64,000 bases of DNA from Planctomycetota bacterium (GTDB taxonomy: Bacteria; Planctomycetota; MHYJ01; WSZJ01; JACPWG01). Under the pieces are notes generated by a model. It ran no database searches, was not told where the DNA came from, and was given only the letters and a program-made list of their open reading frames with translations. Of this stretch, positions 54,497 to 63,115 are shown one piece after another (position 1 is the stretch's first letter; each line of letters opens with the position of its first letter). Location of the stretch: NCBI GenBank assembly GCA_016197205.1, contig JACPWG010000008.1, forward strand, positions 1 to 64,000, written 5' to 3'. Position numbers and translations under genes: made by a program.

Positions 54497-57052
54497 TCAC
54501 TCGCACTCCAGCGCCTCGACGATGTTCAGCCGCGCCGCCCGCCCGCTCGGGTAGAACGCCGCGAAAAGGGCCGCCGCGAAAACGACCGACACTTCGATCG
54601 CCACCCGGCCGGCCGGGACGTGGTAGCCGGTCGACCAGCCCGTCGCCTGCAGGTTCACGGTCGTCACGCTCTCATACCCGAGCACCAGCCCCGCCACCAC
54701 GCCGAGCAGGCACGCGGCCGCGCCCATGAGCGCGGCCTCCAGCATCACGACCCGCCGCACTTGCCCGCGCCGGGAGCCGATCGCGCGCAGCACGCCGATC
54801 TCGCGAGAGCGATCGAGCACGTTCGCAAGGAGCGTGTTCAGGATCCCCAGCACGGCGACGAGGAGCGCGACGAATTCCAGGGCGTAGCTCACGCGAAAAC
54901 TCTGGTCGATGACCGACTCGATCTCGCCGCGCAGCTCGCGATTCGACATCACGAAGAGCCGGTACTTCGCGCCGAAACGCTTCACCAAGTCCGACCGCGC
55001 GGCCTCCAGGTCCGCGCCCGCCGCCACGAAGGCGTCCATGACGTCGATCCGCGGATCTTCCCAGTATTTCAAATAGGTCGCCCGGTCCATCTGCACCACG
55101 CCCTGGTCGGAGGCGAAGTCCAGGTGGATGCCCGCAACGTGGAAAGCTCGGCGCCCGCCCGGCGTGTCCAGGCTGATCGTCTCGTGCAGCTTCGTGCCGT
55201 GCCGGGCCGCGAAGTTCTGCGAGATGAGCACGCGGTCCCCGGGTTCGCGCGCCATCGCGGCGATCTCCGCCGGGTCCCCTTCCTCCAGGATCACCCGCCC
55301 CTCCGTCACGTACTTCGCGAGCGGCAGCGCCGAGAGCGCCACGCGCGTCCCCTTGAAGTCGAGCTTCGTGAACCGCGCGCAGACCACGGTGCGGAAGCGC
55401 GGATCCGCGGCCATCCACTGGTAGACCTCTTCGGGAATGGGGAGGGAGTTCGGCCCGGGGATGGGCCCGCCGCCGCACACGAAGAGGTCCGCCTTGATCG
55501 ACTGCCCGACCCAGCGGTCCACGCCGACTTTGAAGCTGTTCAGGTAGATGCCGTAGGTGACGAGCGACGTGATCGAGACGGTGAGCGCGCCGACCGTCAC
55601 GGAGCTGCGCCGCAGACCCCGGAGCAGGTTGTCGTGCGCGAGCCGCCCCTCGATCCCCAGGAAGCGGAGAAACGTGACGCGGACGAGCCAAGCGGTCAGG
55701 CGGGTGGCCGCGGGGGACAGGCAGGCGAAGGCCAGCACCATCGTCCCGAGGCCGAGGTACCCGTTGTACACCGGTTCGGGGATCGGCGCGAACTCGATGA
55801 GGGCCATCGAGACCGGGATGCCGATCAGCCCGGCGAGTTGGAACGCCGCGGACTCGAGCGGGTGCTGGATGTCCCCGCCCGCGCGCCCGATCGCCTCGAT
55901 CGGCGAGATGCGCGCCGCCTCGCGCGCCGGCAGCACCGCGGACGCGCCGGCCGACGCGACGCCCACCGCGAGACAAAGCAGGATCAGCTCGGGCGTGAGC
56001 GACAGCTTGTCCATCGCGACCTGCGCGTAGAGCGTGGTGACCGTTTGGCCTACGATCGCGATCGCCGACCGCGCGAGCGCGATCCCCAGCACGCACCCGA
56101 GCCCGGCGCCCACCAGGCCGATGAGGAGCGACTCCGCGCCGATCATTTCCATGATGCCGTCCCGTCGCACGCCGAGCGCGCGCAGGATGCCGATCTCGCC
56201 GCGACGCTGCACGATCGAAATGGTCATCGTGTTGTAGATCAGAAACATGCCGACGAAGACGCCGATCAGGCTCGTCAGCGTCAAGCCCCCCTGGAAAGAG
56301 CGGACCATGGTCTCCACGCGGCGCCGGCCCATGACGGGCTCCTCGACCTTGCCCACGCCGCCCAGCGCCTGACGCAGCCGCTCCGCGACCGCCGGCGCCT
56401 CGGCGGGGACCGTGACGACGTCGATGCGGTCGAGCTTCCCGGCCCTGTGAAAGGCGCGCTGCGCCGCCGGCAGGTGCATGATGCCGACGTTGCCGCCGTA
56501 GGCCCGCGCGGGCCCTTCAGGCGCCAGCAACCCGACCACGGTCACGGCCACCGGCTCGGAGCCGGTGTCGAGCGAGAGGCGCGCGCCGAGCGCGAAGCCG
56601 TGGCGCGCGGCGAAATCTTTCGAGAGGAGGATCGCATCCGGCCGCAGGAGGAACTCGAGCGGGTTCTTCGTCTCGACGTTGTCCGCGCGGTAGCCGCGGA
56701 CGGCCTGCTCGCGGGTCGGGTCGATGCCAAGGACCACAAGCGTTTCTCCTTCGGTCCCCACGACGGCGGTGGTCGTCTCGACGACGGGCGCGGCGGCGAC
56801 GACGCCCGGCACCGCGTCCACGGCGGCGAGCTGCCTCTGGGGGAAGCCCGAGCTGCCGGCGGTGACCTGGAGGCAGGTCTTGCCGGAGACCGACTCGAGA
56901 CTCTGCTGGAAGGAGTCGATGATGGTGCGATTCAGCAGCCCGACCGCGACGAGCATCGCGGTCCCGAGCGTGATCCCGAGCGCGGTGATCGCCGTGCGGA
57001 GCTTGTGCAGCCCCATGCGGCGGAAGGAGACGAGGCGGAGGAGCGCGAACAT
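54497..57052 (-). CDS. ABC transporter permease, FtsX/LolE-like, two-domain form
   Basis: An 851-residue inner-membrane protein with the duplicated arrangement TM1, extracytoplasmic domain, three TMs (to about residue 400), a fourth central TM group, a second extracytoplasmic domain, and three last TMs. Key blocks are LRTAITALGITLGTAML at the start, SIVQRRGEIGILRALGVRR near 280, and DRSREIGVLRAIGSRRGQV and PSGRAARLNIVEALECE at the end. This type works with a LolD-like ATPase to extract or export lipids or lipoproteins. The ATPase gene is upstream on the same strand beyond 500 bases of repeat H. Two fragments of a duplicate lie at 48.2 and 53.0 kb. Confidence 0.92.
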   Translation of the reverse strand: MFALLRLVSFRRMGLHKLRTAITALGITLGTAMLVAVGLLNRTIIDSFQQSLESVSGKTCLQVTAGSSGFPQRQLAAVDAVPGVVAAAPVVETTTAVVGTEGETLVVLGIDPTREQAVRGYRADNVETKNPLEFLLRPDAILLSKDFAARHGFALGARLSLDTGSEPVAVTVVGLLAPEGPARAYGGNVGIMHLPAAQRAFHRAGKLDRIDVVTVPAEAPAVAERLRQALGGVGKVEEPVMGRRRVETMVRSFQGGLTLTSLIGVFVGMFLIYNTMTISIVQRRGEIGILRALGVRRDGIMEMIGAESLLIGLVGAGLGCVLGIALARSAIAIVGQTVTTLYAQVAMDKLSLTPELILLCLAVGVASAGASAVLPAREAARISPIEAIGRAGGDIQHPLESAAFQLAGLIGIPVSMALIEFAPIPEPVYNGYLGLGTMVLAFACLSPAATRLTAWLVRVTFLRFLGIEGRLAHDNLLRGLRRSSVTVGALTVSITSLVTYGIYLNSFKVGVDRWVGQSIKADLFVCGGGPIPGPNSLPIPEEVYQWMAADPRFRTVVCARFTKLDFKGTRVALSALPLAKYVTEGRVILEEGDPAEIAAMAREPGDRVLISQNFAARHGTKLHETISLDTPGGRRAFHVAGIHLDFASDQGVVQMDRATYLKYWEDPRIDVMDAFVAAGADLEAARSDLVKRFGAKYRLFVMSNRELRGEIESVIDQSFRVSYALEFVALLVAVLGILNTLLANVLDRSREIGVLRAIGSRRGQVRRVVMLEAALMGAAACLLGVVAGLVLGYESVTTVNLQATGWSTGYHVPAGRVAIEVSVVFAAALFAAFYPSGRAARLNIVEALECE

Positions 57053-57227
57053 GCAGTACCCGAGAGGGATGCCGGATTGCGGATCGCCGATGGGTGCGGC
57101 TACTTCTCGTCAACCCCCTGAATCGAAAACGAGGACCAGGGGGTGCTGCCCTCGGGAGCCGCTGTTTGTGCCATCCCCTTCAGGCGGTCCGACCCCGGTC
57201 GTCGAAGAGCAGCCCTACCCATTTCAA

Positions 57228-57360
57228 ATGGGTGTGGCTACTTTTCGTAGGCCCCCTGAAGGGGGTACTACAAACAGTGGGTGCTGCTCTCGAAACCTAC
57301 TGTTCGTAGTACCGCCTTCAGGCGGTCTGGGCGCTGTCGTCGAAAAGTAGCCACACCCAT
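57228..57360. repeat. Repeat H, long inverted repeat with neighbouring partial arms
   Basis: ATGGGTGTGGCTACTTTTCG at 57228 is inverted as CGAAAAGTAGCCACACCCAT at 57341-57360, and CCTGAAGGGGGTACTAC inside pairs with GTAGTACCGCCTTCAGG. Further partial arms occur at about 57170-57222 and 57530-57560. It fills the gap between the permease and ATPase genes; no gene lies within. Confidence 0.75.
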
Positions 57361-57567
57361 TCCTCGGCGGTTGGAGGCTGCCCCAAGTTGCAATTTGGAT
57401 TTTGAAATCGCTTTTGCCCATCCGTCGTCACTCGCGCGCGCACCGAAGTTCGTCTGCCCAACGGCTCAACTTCTCGTCCCGTTCACTCTTTCTTCCACCC
57501 GACCCCGATCGCCGCGTCGTTCTCCGGGCGTTCGGAGCCCGGTCGTCGAAAAGCAGCCACACACCCC

Positions 57568-58233
57568 TCACTCGACGATCTTTCCATCCCGGAGCCTGAT
57601 GATCCGGTGCCCGTAGGCGGCCGCGTGCGCGTCGTGCGTGACCATCGCGATGGTGAGCCCCAGGCGTTGGTTCGACTCCTTGAGGAGCTCGAGGATCTCC
57701 GCGCCGACCTTCGAGTCCAGGTTCCCGGTCGGCTCATCGGCGAGCAGCAGCGACGGCTTCGTGGAGAGGGCGCGCGCGATCGCGACCCGCTGGCGCTGCC
57801 CGCCCGAGAGCTGGTCCGGCCGGTGCTCGCGCCGGCCGGAGAGACCGACGACCTCGAGCAGCTCCTCCGCCCGGCGGCCCGCTTCTTCCCGCGGCCGGCC
57901 GTCGAGCAGGAGAGGGAGCGCGACGTTTTCCGAGGCGGTGAGGGTGGGGAGGAGATTGAAAAACTGGAAGATGAAGCCGATGTTGCGCCGGCGGAAGAGG
58001 GTCAGCTCGTCGTCGGTCAGCCCCTGGACCTGCTTGCCGTCGAGCCACAGCTCCCCTTCGCTGGGCGTATCGAGGCCGCCGATGAGGTTGAGGAGCGTGC
58101 TCTTGCCGGAGCCGCTGGGGCCCATGATGGCGACGAACTCGCCTTTCGGGACGGAGAGGGAGAGGCCGTCGAGCGCGGCGACCGGCTGCGAGCCCTGGAG
58201 AAAGACCTTGCGGACGTTGACCAGCCGGATCAC
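57568..58233 (-). CDS. ABC transporter ATPase, LolD/MacB type
   Basis: A 221-residue ATPase with a GTG start at 58233 (GGAG upstream). It has Walker A MGPSGSGKST, Q-loop FQFFNLLP, signature LSGGQRQR, Walker B LLLADEPTGNLD and H-loop VTHDAHAAAYG. The DEPTGNLDS form is typical of LolD/MacB/FtsE ATPases that power FtsX-type permeases, so its natural partner is the 54497 gene. It begins 32 bases after the HEAT-repeat gene. Confidence 0.94.
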   Translation of the reverse strand: MIRLVNVRKVFLQGSQPVAALDGLSLSVPKGEFVAIMGPSGSGKSTLLNLIGGLDTPSEGELWLDGKQVQGLTDDELTLFRRRNIGFIFQFFNLLPTLTASENVALPLLLDGRPREEAGRRAEELLEVVGLSGRREHRPDQLSGGQRQRVAIARALSTKPSLLLADEPTGNLDSKVGAEILELLKESNQRLGLTIAMVTHDAHAAAYGHRIIRLRDGKIVE

Positions 58234-58265
58234 GCAACTCTCCGCGGCCGTCGGCCCGGGCGCCG

Positions 58266-59345
58266 CTACCGCGACTCCACCGTCCCGCCCGGCGCGGCGG
58301 GCGGACGGGGGGCCGGCGGGCGCAGGGCGCGGCGCACCACCTTGTGCTTCAGGTACAGGGCGAGCAGTTCGTAGTCGACGAGATAACGATTGTCGGAGTC
58401 GTTGCTCCGCAGGAGGTCCCGGTAGCCCAGGATGCGCGGGAGGTCGTTGATCGCCTGCCCGTCGTTCGCCCCGAGGTCCATGGCCCAGCCGAGCGCCTGG
58501 CCCGCGACGCCGCGGTCGGCATTCTCGACATCGGCGACGATCATCCGGGCGATCGCCTTGCGCACCCACGGATCCTCCACCCCCGGACGCGTGATGGCGT
58601 CGAGGTCGTCGATCCCCTGCACCGCCCGCAGGCGCTGCTCCGGGTTGTTCGCGCTGAGGTATTTCTCGAGCGCACGTTTCGGACCCGCGTCGCGGATGTT
58701 CGAGAGCGCGCCGAGCGACGCGTAACGCACGGTCGGGGAGTCGCTCACCGCCAGCTCGACGAGCTTCGGCACCGCGTCCTTGGAACCGATCTTCCCGAGC
58801 GCCTCGATCGCGAGCAGATAGAGGACCTGCAGGCGAAGATGCGACTCGCGTCGGACCTCCTTCGCCTTCTGGAGTCCCTTGAGTTCGTCGCGGAGCTTGT
58901 TCTGTTTGTCCGGCTCCTTCGCCTTCCGCGCCGCGTCCTCGGTTTCGCGGATTCGGGAGTCGAGGTCGTTCGAGACGCCGAAGCCCAGCCCCTCCTCCTT
59001 GACCCGCCGCGCAAAGACCTTGAGGAGCGCCGGCACGGCCTTCTCGTCGCGGAAGTCCCCCAGCAGATCGACGCAGGCGAGGCTCACGTCGAGGGCGGTC
59101 TCCTTGTCCAGGGTCGCCAGCAGGAGAGGCGTGGCCTGGTCGGCGGGAAACCGGGCGAGGCTGCGGACGGCGCTGATGCGCACTTCGGGGTTGGCGTCGA
59201 CGAGGAGCCCCTGGATGCTCTTGAGCGCCGCGTCGTCGTCGTCCGCGCAGGCGGAGCGGACACCGGCTACACGGAGTCCGGCAAGCAGCGTCAAAAGTGC
59301 GAGAAGGGCCGTGACGGGGAGTGCGTAGCGGGGCAGTGGTAGCAT
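58266..59345 (-). CDS. Exported HEAT-repeat protein
   Basis: A 359-residue protein. A signal peptide (MLPLPRYALPVTALLALL, cleaved near ACADD) is followed by HEAT-type helical pairs (NPEVRISAVRSLARF, VSLACVDLLGDFRDEKAVPALL, SPTVRYASLGALSNI), broken by a charged helical insertion near 135-175. It is probably a periplasmic scaffold. It is first in an operon with the LolD-like ATPase. The promoter predicted at 59352-59380 would start RNA at about the ATG, so the message may be leaderless. Confidence 0.85.
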   Translation of the reverse strand: MLPLPRYALPVTALLALLTLLAGLRVAGVRSACADDDDAALKSIQGLLVDANPEVRISAVRSLARFPADQATPLLLATLDKETALDVSLACVDLLGDFRDEKAVPALLKVFARRVKEEGLGFGVSNDLDSRIRETEDAARKAKEPDKQNKLRDELKGLQKAKEVRRESHLRLQVLYLLAIEALGKIGSKDAVPKLVELAVSDSPTVRYASLGALSNIRDAGPKRALEKYLSANNPEQRLRAVQGIDDLDAITRPGVEDPWVRKAIARMIVADVENADRGVAGQALGWAMDLGANDGQAINDLPRILGYRDLLRSNDSDNRYLVDYELLALYLKHKVVRRALRPPAPRPPAAPGGTVESR

Positions 59346-59351
59346 CAGCGC

Positions 59352-59380
59352 ATGATAGCACGAGGCGGGCCGCCGGCCAA
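59352..59380 (-). promoter_or_regulatory. Sigma-70-like promoter placed for a leaderless message
   Basis: On the minus strand, TTGGCC (59375-59380) and TATCAT (59352-59357) are separated by 17 bases. The -10 box ends seven bases before the ATG at 59345. Confidence 0.6.
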
Positions 59381-59623
59381 GCGGATTCTCGGGGACCAAT
59401 TGTGTCCACGTGCGGGTTACAAAACCGCCAGTTTGAGCAAGAAGGTAACAGCCTATGACAGGCCGCCATTTCGGCAGCCACCCAACCCGGCGAATGACGA
59501 TGAGTTACGTCACGGGTCGAGAGGTGGGGACGTGGCACGAAGAGTGCTTCATGCCTCAGCCAAGATGATGGAGGGAATGAACATCGGAACATGCACGGTA
59601 ACGAGATGCCAGGAGGATTCGCC

Positions 59624-59803
59624 ATGTCTACCCAACGCTGCGCCCGATGCGAACACGAAGAGCACATCCCGACGCATCAGTTTGTCAAGTTCGATCTGCA
59701 TGTCCATTATCTGTGCAAGAGCTGCTGGGAAAAGTTCCGCGGCTGGTTCGTGAAGGGGCAGGCCCTGAACCTCGGCAACGGGTACGGTGCCGACGCGGCG
59801 TAG
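59624..59803 (+). CDS. Small zinc-ribbon protein
   Basis: A 59-residue protein: MSTQRCARCEHEEH, then VHYLCKSCWEKFRGWF. The two CxxC knuckles 27 residues apart, with several His between, suggest one zinc site. AGGAGG lies 8 bases upstream of the ATG at 59624, a strong ribosome site. No family is recognised and it stands alone between the HEAT-protein operon and repeat G. Confidence 0.72.
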   Translation: MSTQRCARCEHEEHIPTHQFVKFDLHVHYLCKSCWEKFRGWFVKGQALNLGNGYGADAA

Positions 59804-59918
59804 TCGGGCCGGGGAGGGGAGGAGCTGAGAGAGGAGGACGAGCAAAACGAAAAGTGGCAACGCCTCCTCCGCCGTTCGTTCGGCTTGCCGACGGGGTCGT
59901 TGGAGGTAGAAAGGGTCC

Positions 59919-59990
59919 ACGAAACACAGAGACGCTGAGGACGTTCAAGCTAAGAACCTTCCTCAGCGTCTCCGCGCCTCTGCGGTAAAA
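59919..59990. repeat. Repeat G, copy 3 (hairpin)
   Basis: ACACAGAGACGCTGAGGA on the left pairs with CCTCAGCGTCTCCGCGCC and TCTGCGGTAAAAAAA on the right, across a 25-base centre. It may terminate the small zinc-ribbon transcript. The rest of 59804-60129 is empty. Confidence 0.65.
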
Positions 59991-60129
59991 AAAGAGTTTC
60001 ACTCCAGCCATCCTGCGACTTCGACGGGCACTCTCCCGTCTCGCGACTCCCCACCTCCGCCTTCACCGCATCTCCCCCTCGCCTCCCCTTCCCACAATCC
60101 CCCCCAGCACAAATCCTCCTCCTCCGCCC

Positions 60130-60159
60130 TTGACCCTCGCCCCCTCGCCGGGCTATCCT
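60130..60159 (+). promoter_or_regulatory. Sigma-70-like promoter of the large pseudokinase gene
   Basis: TTGACC (60130-60135), 18 bases, then TATCCT (60154-60159), about 28 bases before the ATG. Confidence 0.55.
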
Positions 60160-60187
60160 GGTGGAACCAACACGCGAGGGATCCATC

Positions 60188-63106
60188 ATGCCCATCGAAC
60201 TGGAGAGGGAGGCGCTGGGCCTCCTCCTCGCACACTACCGCAAGCTCGGACCGCTCCGCCTCAAGTACAGGCAGGCCGAGCTGCTCTTCCGCGGCCGCGG
60301 CTACCTCGCCGACGACGACGTCCCCTTTGTGCTCGACGTCGCGCGCGCCCGGGACGCCCTGCCGGACGCCGAGTCCCGCCTCCTCGCGCGCCACCTCTGG
60401 CAAGCGGTATGGGAGAAGGGGTCCGCCGCGGCCAGGGTCGAGGCCGCGGGCCGGCTCTCCGAAGGACGCCCCGCGGCCGACCTCGCCCGCCTCCCCTTCC
60501 CGCTGCTCGCCCTCGCGCTCGAGGCGCGGCCGGACGCGTCGCCGCTCGGGGAGGCCGTCGAAGGCGCCCTCCTCCGCATGGCCGTGTGGGACGACACGGC
60601 CTGCGCCGCGGGCGTGGCCCGGGTGTCCTCCGCGAACGCCGGCCCCGAGCTCAAGCGTCGCCTGCTGGCCGAGGCCCAGGCGCACGACCGCCCGAGTCTC
60701 CGGTCCGCCGCGGAGCGCCTCTCCCGGCAAGAGCCGGGGCTCTGCGCGGACGCGCCGCCGTGGCTCCGGACCCTCGCGCGTGCGCGCGCCGCCGCCGGGG
60801 ATGCGGCCGCGGCGCGCGCTGCCCTCGAGGCCGCGCTCTCCGCCGCCGGCAGCACGGACGAGCATCGGGACACCTTCCTGGAGCACCTCGCCTTTCTCCG
60901 TCGCCCCGACGCGGGGGCCGCCCTCGAGCCCTGGATCGCCCTCGGGCTCGCCCGCTACGCCGCGGACCCGGCGGTCCTCTCCGCGCTCGACGTCCTGTGC
61001 CGGGAGCGCGAGCTGCCGCTCACCGCGGCCTTGAGCGTACTCGAGGCGCGCGAGGCCCTTCCCTCCGGCGCGCTCGTTCCGGCGGAGGCCATCGCCGCCA
61101 AGGCCGCCCTCTTTGAACGGGCCCGCGTCGAGGACGAACAGGGGGCGCTGCGCTCCGTGCTCGCGTCGCTCCTCGATCGAAATCACGCCGAGGAAGCGGC
61201 GCCCGAAACGCTGCTCCGCATCCTGCCCGCCTGCCTCGACCCCGCCGAGGCGCCGCTCCGCGTGCTGCAGGCGTCGCTCCTCTTGTCGAAGGGGGAGGCG
61301 GGACACGCCCTCGTCGCCGCGGAGTTGGCGGGGCATGCCCTCCTTTCGGCTTCCTCCACCCCGCCGGTCCCGCCGTCCCCGCACGAGACGCGCCTGCTGA
61401 AGGTGCTGGAGGCGGCGCTCGCCGGCGCGTCCTCCGCGAACCCTCAGCCGGAAGACCTGCGGACGGCCCGCGCAGCGCTCCTCGCCGCGCGGCTGCACCG
61501 CCGGGCCGGGGCGGGCGAGCGCGCAGACGCCATGCTCCTGCGCGCCGCCGCCTTCCTGCACGACCTCCGCCAACCCGAGGCCGACCGGCTCCGCTTCGAG
61601 CTGGACGCGGATCGACGCGCATCGCTGCGGGAGAAACTCGAAGGCCATCCGAAGGAACTCGACGCCTTGCTGGACTTGGGGAGACTGGAGCTGGAACACG
61701 GCAGATGGACTGAAGCGGAGTCGGCATTCGCCCGCTGCACAGGTCTCCGCGCGGGCCCCTCCAACCCGGCGGTCGCCTCTGCCCCTGACGCCACGACTCC
61801 TGACGCCACGACCCCTGATTCAACGACACCGGACGCAGCGGCGCCCCCGGCGACCGTCGCACCCCCCGATCGCGCCCGGCTGCTTGAGTGCCTTGAGCTG
61901 CGACTCGCGTGCGCCTTTCACGCCTTCCTCGGGTGCGACCCCGCTCCCTTTCTCGCCTGGCTCGAGGGGTTCGAAGCCGTCGTCCGATCGGCCCTCGGCG
62001 CGCAAACGCTCGCCGGGCTTCGGCCGGAGCCCGACGCGGCCGCTTTGTTGGAGGGCCTGGCCCTGGCGCGGTCCACGCTCGCGGCCTCGCTCGCGAGCGC
62101 CGACCCGAAGCGTGCCGAGGAACTCCGCCGGGAAGCGGCGACGCTGCGGCGCGTGTTCGTCGCGATCCCTCGATTGCCGCCGGCCACCGTGCGCGGGCGC
62201 CAACTCGAGGCCGCCGAGACCGCGGACCTCGCACGCATCCTGGTCCTCCTCGGCCAAGTCGATCGCTTGCGGACGGGTTCGACCCTCTCCGCCGTGACTC
62301 GGGGCGCCGATCCCGCCGACCGTCCCCCCGTAGGATCCCGCGACCGCTTCCGACCGGAGCGAACCGTCGCGCGCGGTCAGGACGGCGAGTCCCTGCTTTG
62401 CCGCGACGCGGAGCGCGACGGGCGCGCCGTCCTTGTGAAGGTCTTTCGGCGAGCCGGCGCGGCGGTGGACGCCGTGAGCGGGGTGGACAACCTCCGCGCG
62501 GTCCTCGTCGCCTTCGACGGGGTCGGCGTCGCGCGCACGCAGGCCCTGGGCGGAGGGCCGGGCTGGGCCTGGAGCGTCCGGGACTTTGTCGAGGGCGTTT
62601 CGCTTGAGGACTTCCTTCGTCGTTTCCCCGGGGTCCTGCCGCTCGCCGACCGACTGTCTCTCTTCGCGCGCATGTGCGGGGCCGCCGCTTCGATGGACGG
62701 CGCGCCGGGCAGTCCTGGGCTGCCGCACGGAGCCCTGCACGCCGGCAACTGCATCCTCTCGCCCGACCTCCGCTCCGTCACGCTCACGGACGGCGGACTG
62801 ACCGGGTTGCGGGAACACGGTGGAACGGCTTCGGAACCGGTCGCGGGCGGGGCGGCGCGCCGCGCCTACGTGCGCGCCCTGGGGCGGCTGCTGGCGTTTC
62901 TCCTGTCCGAGGGCCCGGGAGCGCCGGCGGCCGAGACCCCGCTCGGGCGCGTGGCGGGACGGGCCGGCGAGGCGGGCGAGGGCAAGGGGCCGGTAAACGC
63001 GTTCGACCTGTTCGAAGAGGCGCAGGCGGCGACCCTGGCCGCGGTTCCCTCCCTGGAACCCGTTTTCCGGGGCATCGCCCGCGGCCTGGCCGCGGGCCGG
63101 TCGTGA
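60188..63106 (+). CDS. Large helical-repeat protein with C-terminal pseudokinase domain
   Basis: A 972-residue protein. About 700 N-terminal residues are Ala/Leu/Arg-rich helical repeats of TPR-like character. Near residue 540 is a threefold DATTP tandem. The C-terminal 240 residues are kinase-like: VLVKVF with a lysine near 750, LPHGALHAGNCIL near 846 where HRDxKxxN is expected, and LTDGGL near 866 for DFG. The catalytic Asp is gone, so it is a pseudokinase. No TM helix is seen. GAGGGAT precedes the ATG at 60188. It is followed after nine bases by a membrane protein gene. Confidence 0.8.
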   Translation: MPIELEREALGLLLAHYRKLGPLRLKYRQAELLFRGRGYLADDDVPFVLDVARARDALPDAESRLLARHLWQAVWEKGSAAARVEAAGRLSEGRPAADLARLPFPLLALALEARPDASPLGEAVEGALLRMAVWDDTACAAGVARVSSANAGPELKRRLLAEAQAHDRPSLRSAAERLSRQEPGLCADAPPWLRTLARARAAAGDAAAARAALEAALSAAGSTDEHRDTFLEHLAFLRRPDAGAALEPWIALGLARYAADPAVLSALDVLCRERELPLTAALSVLEAREALPSGALVPAEAIAAKAALFERARVEDEQGALRSVLASLLDRNHAEEAAPETLLRILPACLDPAEAPLRVLQASLLLSKGEAGHALVAAELAGHALLSASSTPPVPPSPHETRLLKVLEAALAGASSANPQPEDLRTARAALLAARLHRRAGAGERADAMLLRAAAFLHDLRQPEADRLRFELDADRRASLREKLEGHPKELDALLDLGRLELEHGRWTEAESAFARCTGLRAGPSNPAVASAPDATTPDATTPDSTTPDAAAPPATVAPPDRARLLECLELRLACAFHAFLGCDPAPFLAWLEGFEAVVRSALGAQTLAGLRPEPDAAALLEGLALARSTLAASLASADPKRAEELRREAATLRRVFVAIPRLPPATVRGRQLEAAETADLARILVLLGQVDRLRTGSTLSAVTRGADPADRPPVGSRDRFRPERTVARGQDGESLLCRDAERDGRAVLVKVFRRAGAAVDAVSGVDNLRAVLVAFDGVGVARTQALGGGPGWAWSVRDFVEGVSLEDFLRRFPGVLPLADRLSLFARMCGAAASMDGAPGSPGLPHGALHAGNCILSPDLRSVTLTDGGLTGLREHGGTASEPVAGGAARRAYVRALGRLLAFLLSEGPGAPAAETPLGRVAGRAGEAGEGKGPVNAFDLFEEAQAATLAAVPSLEPVFRGIARGLAAGRS

Positions 63107-63115
63107 GAAAGCGGC

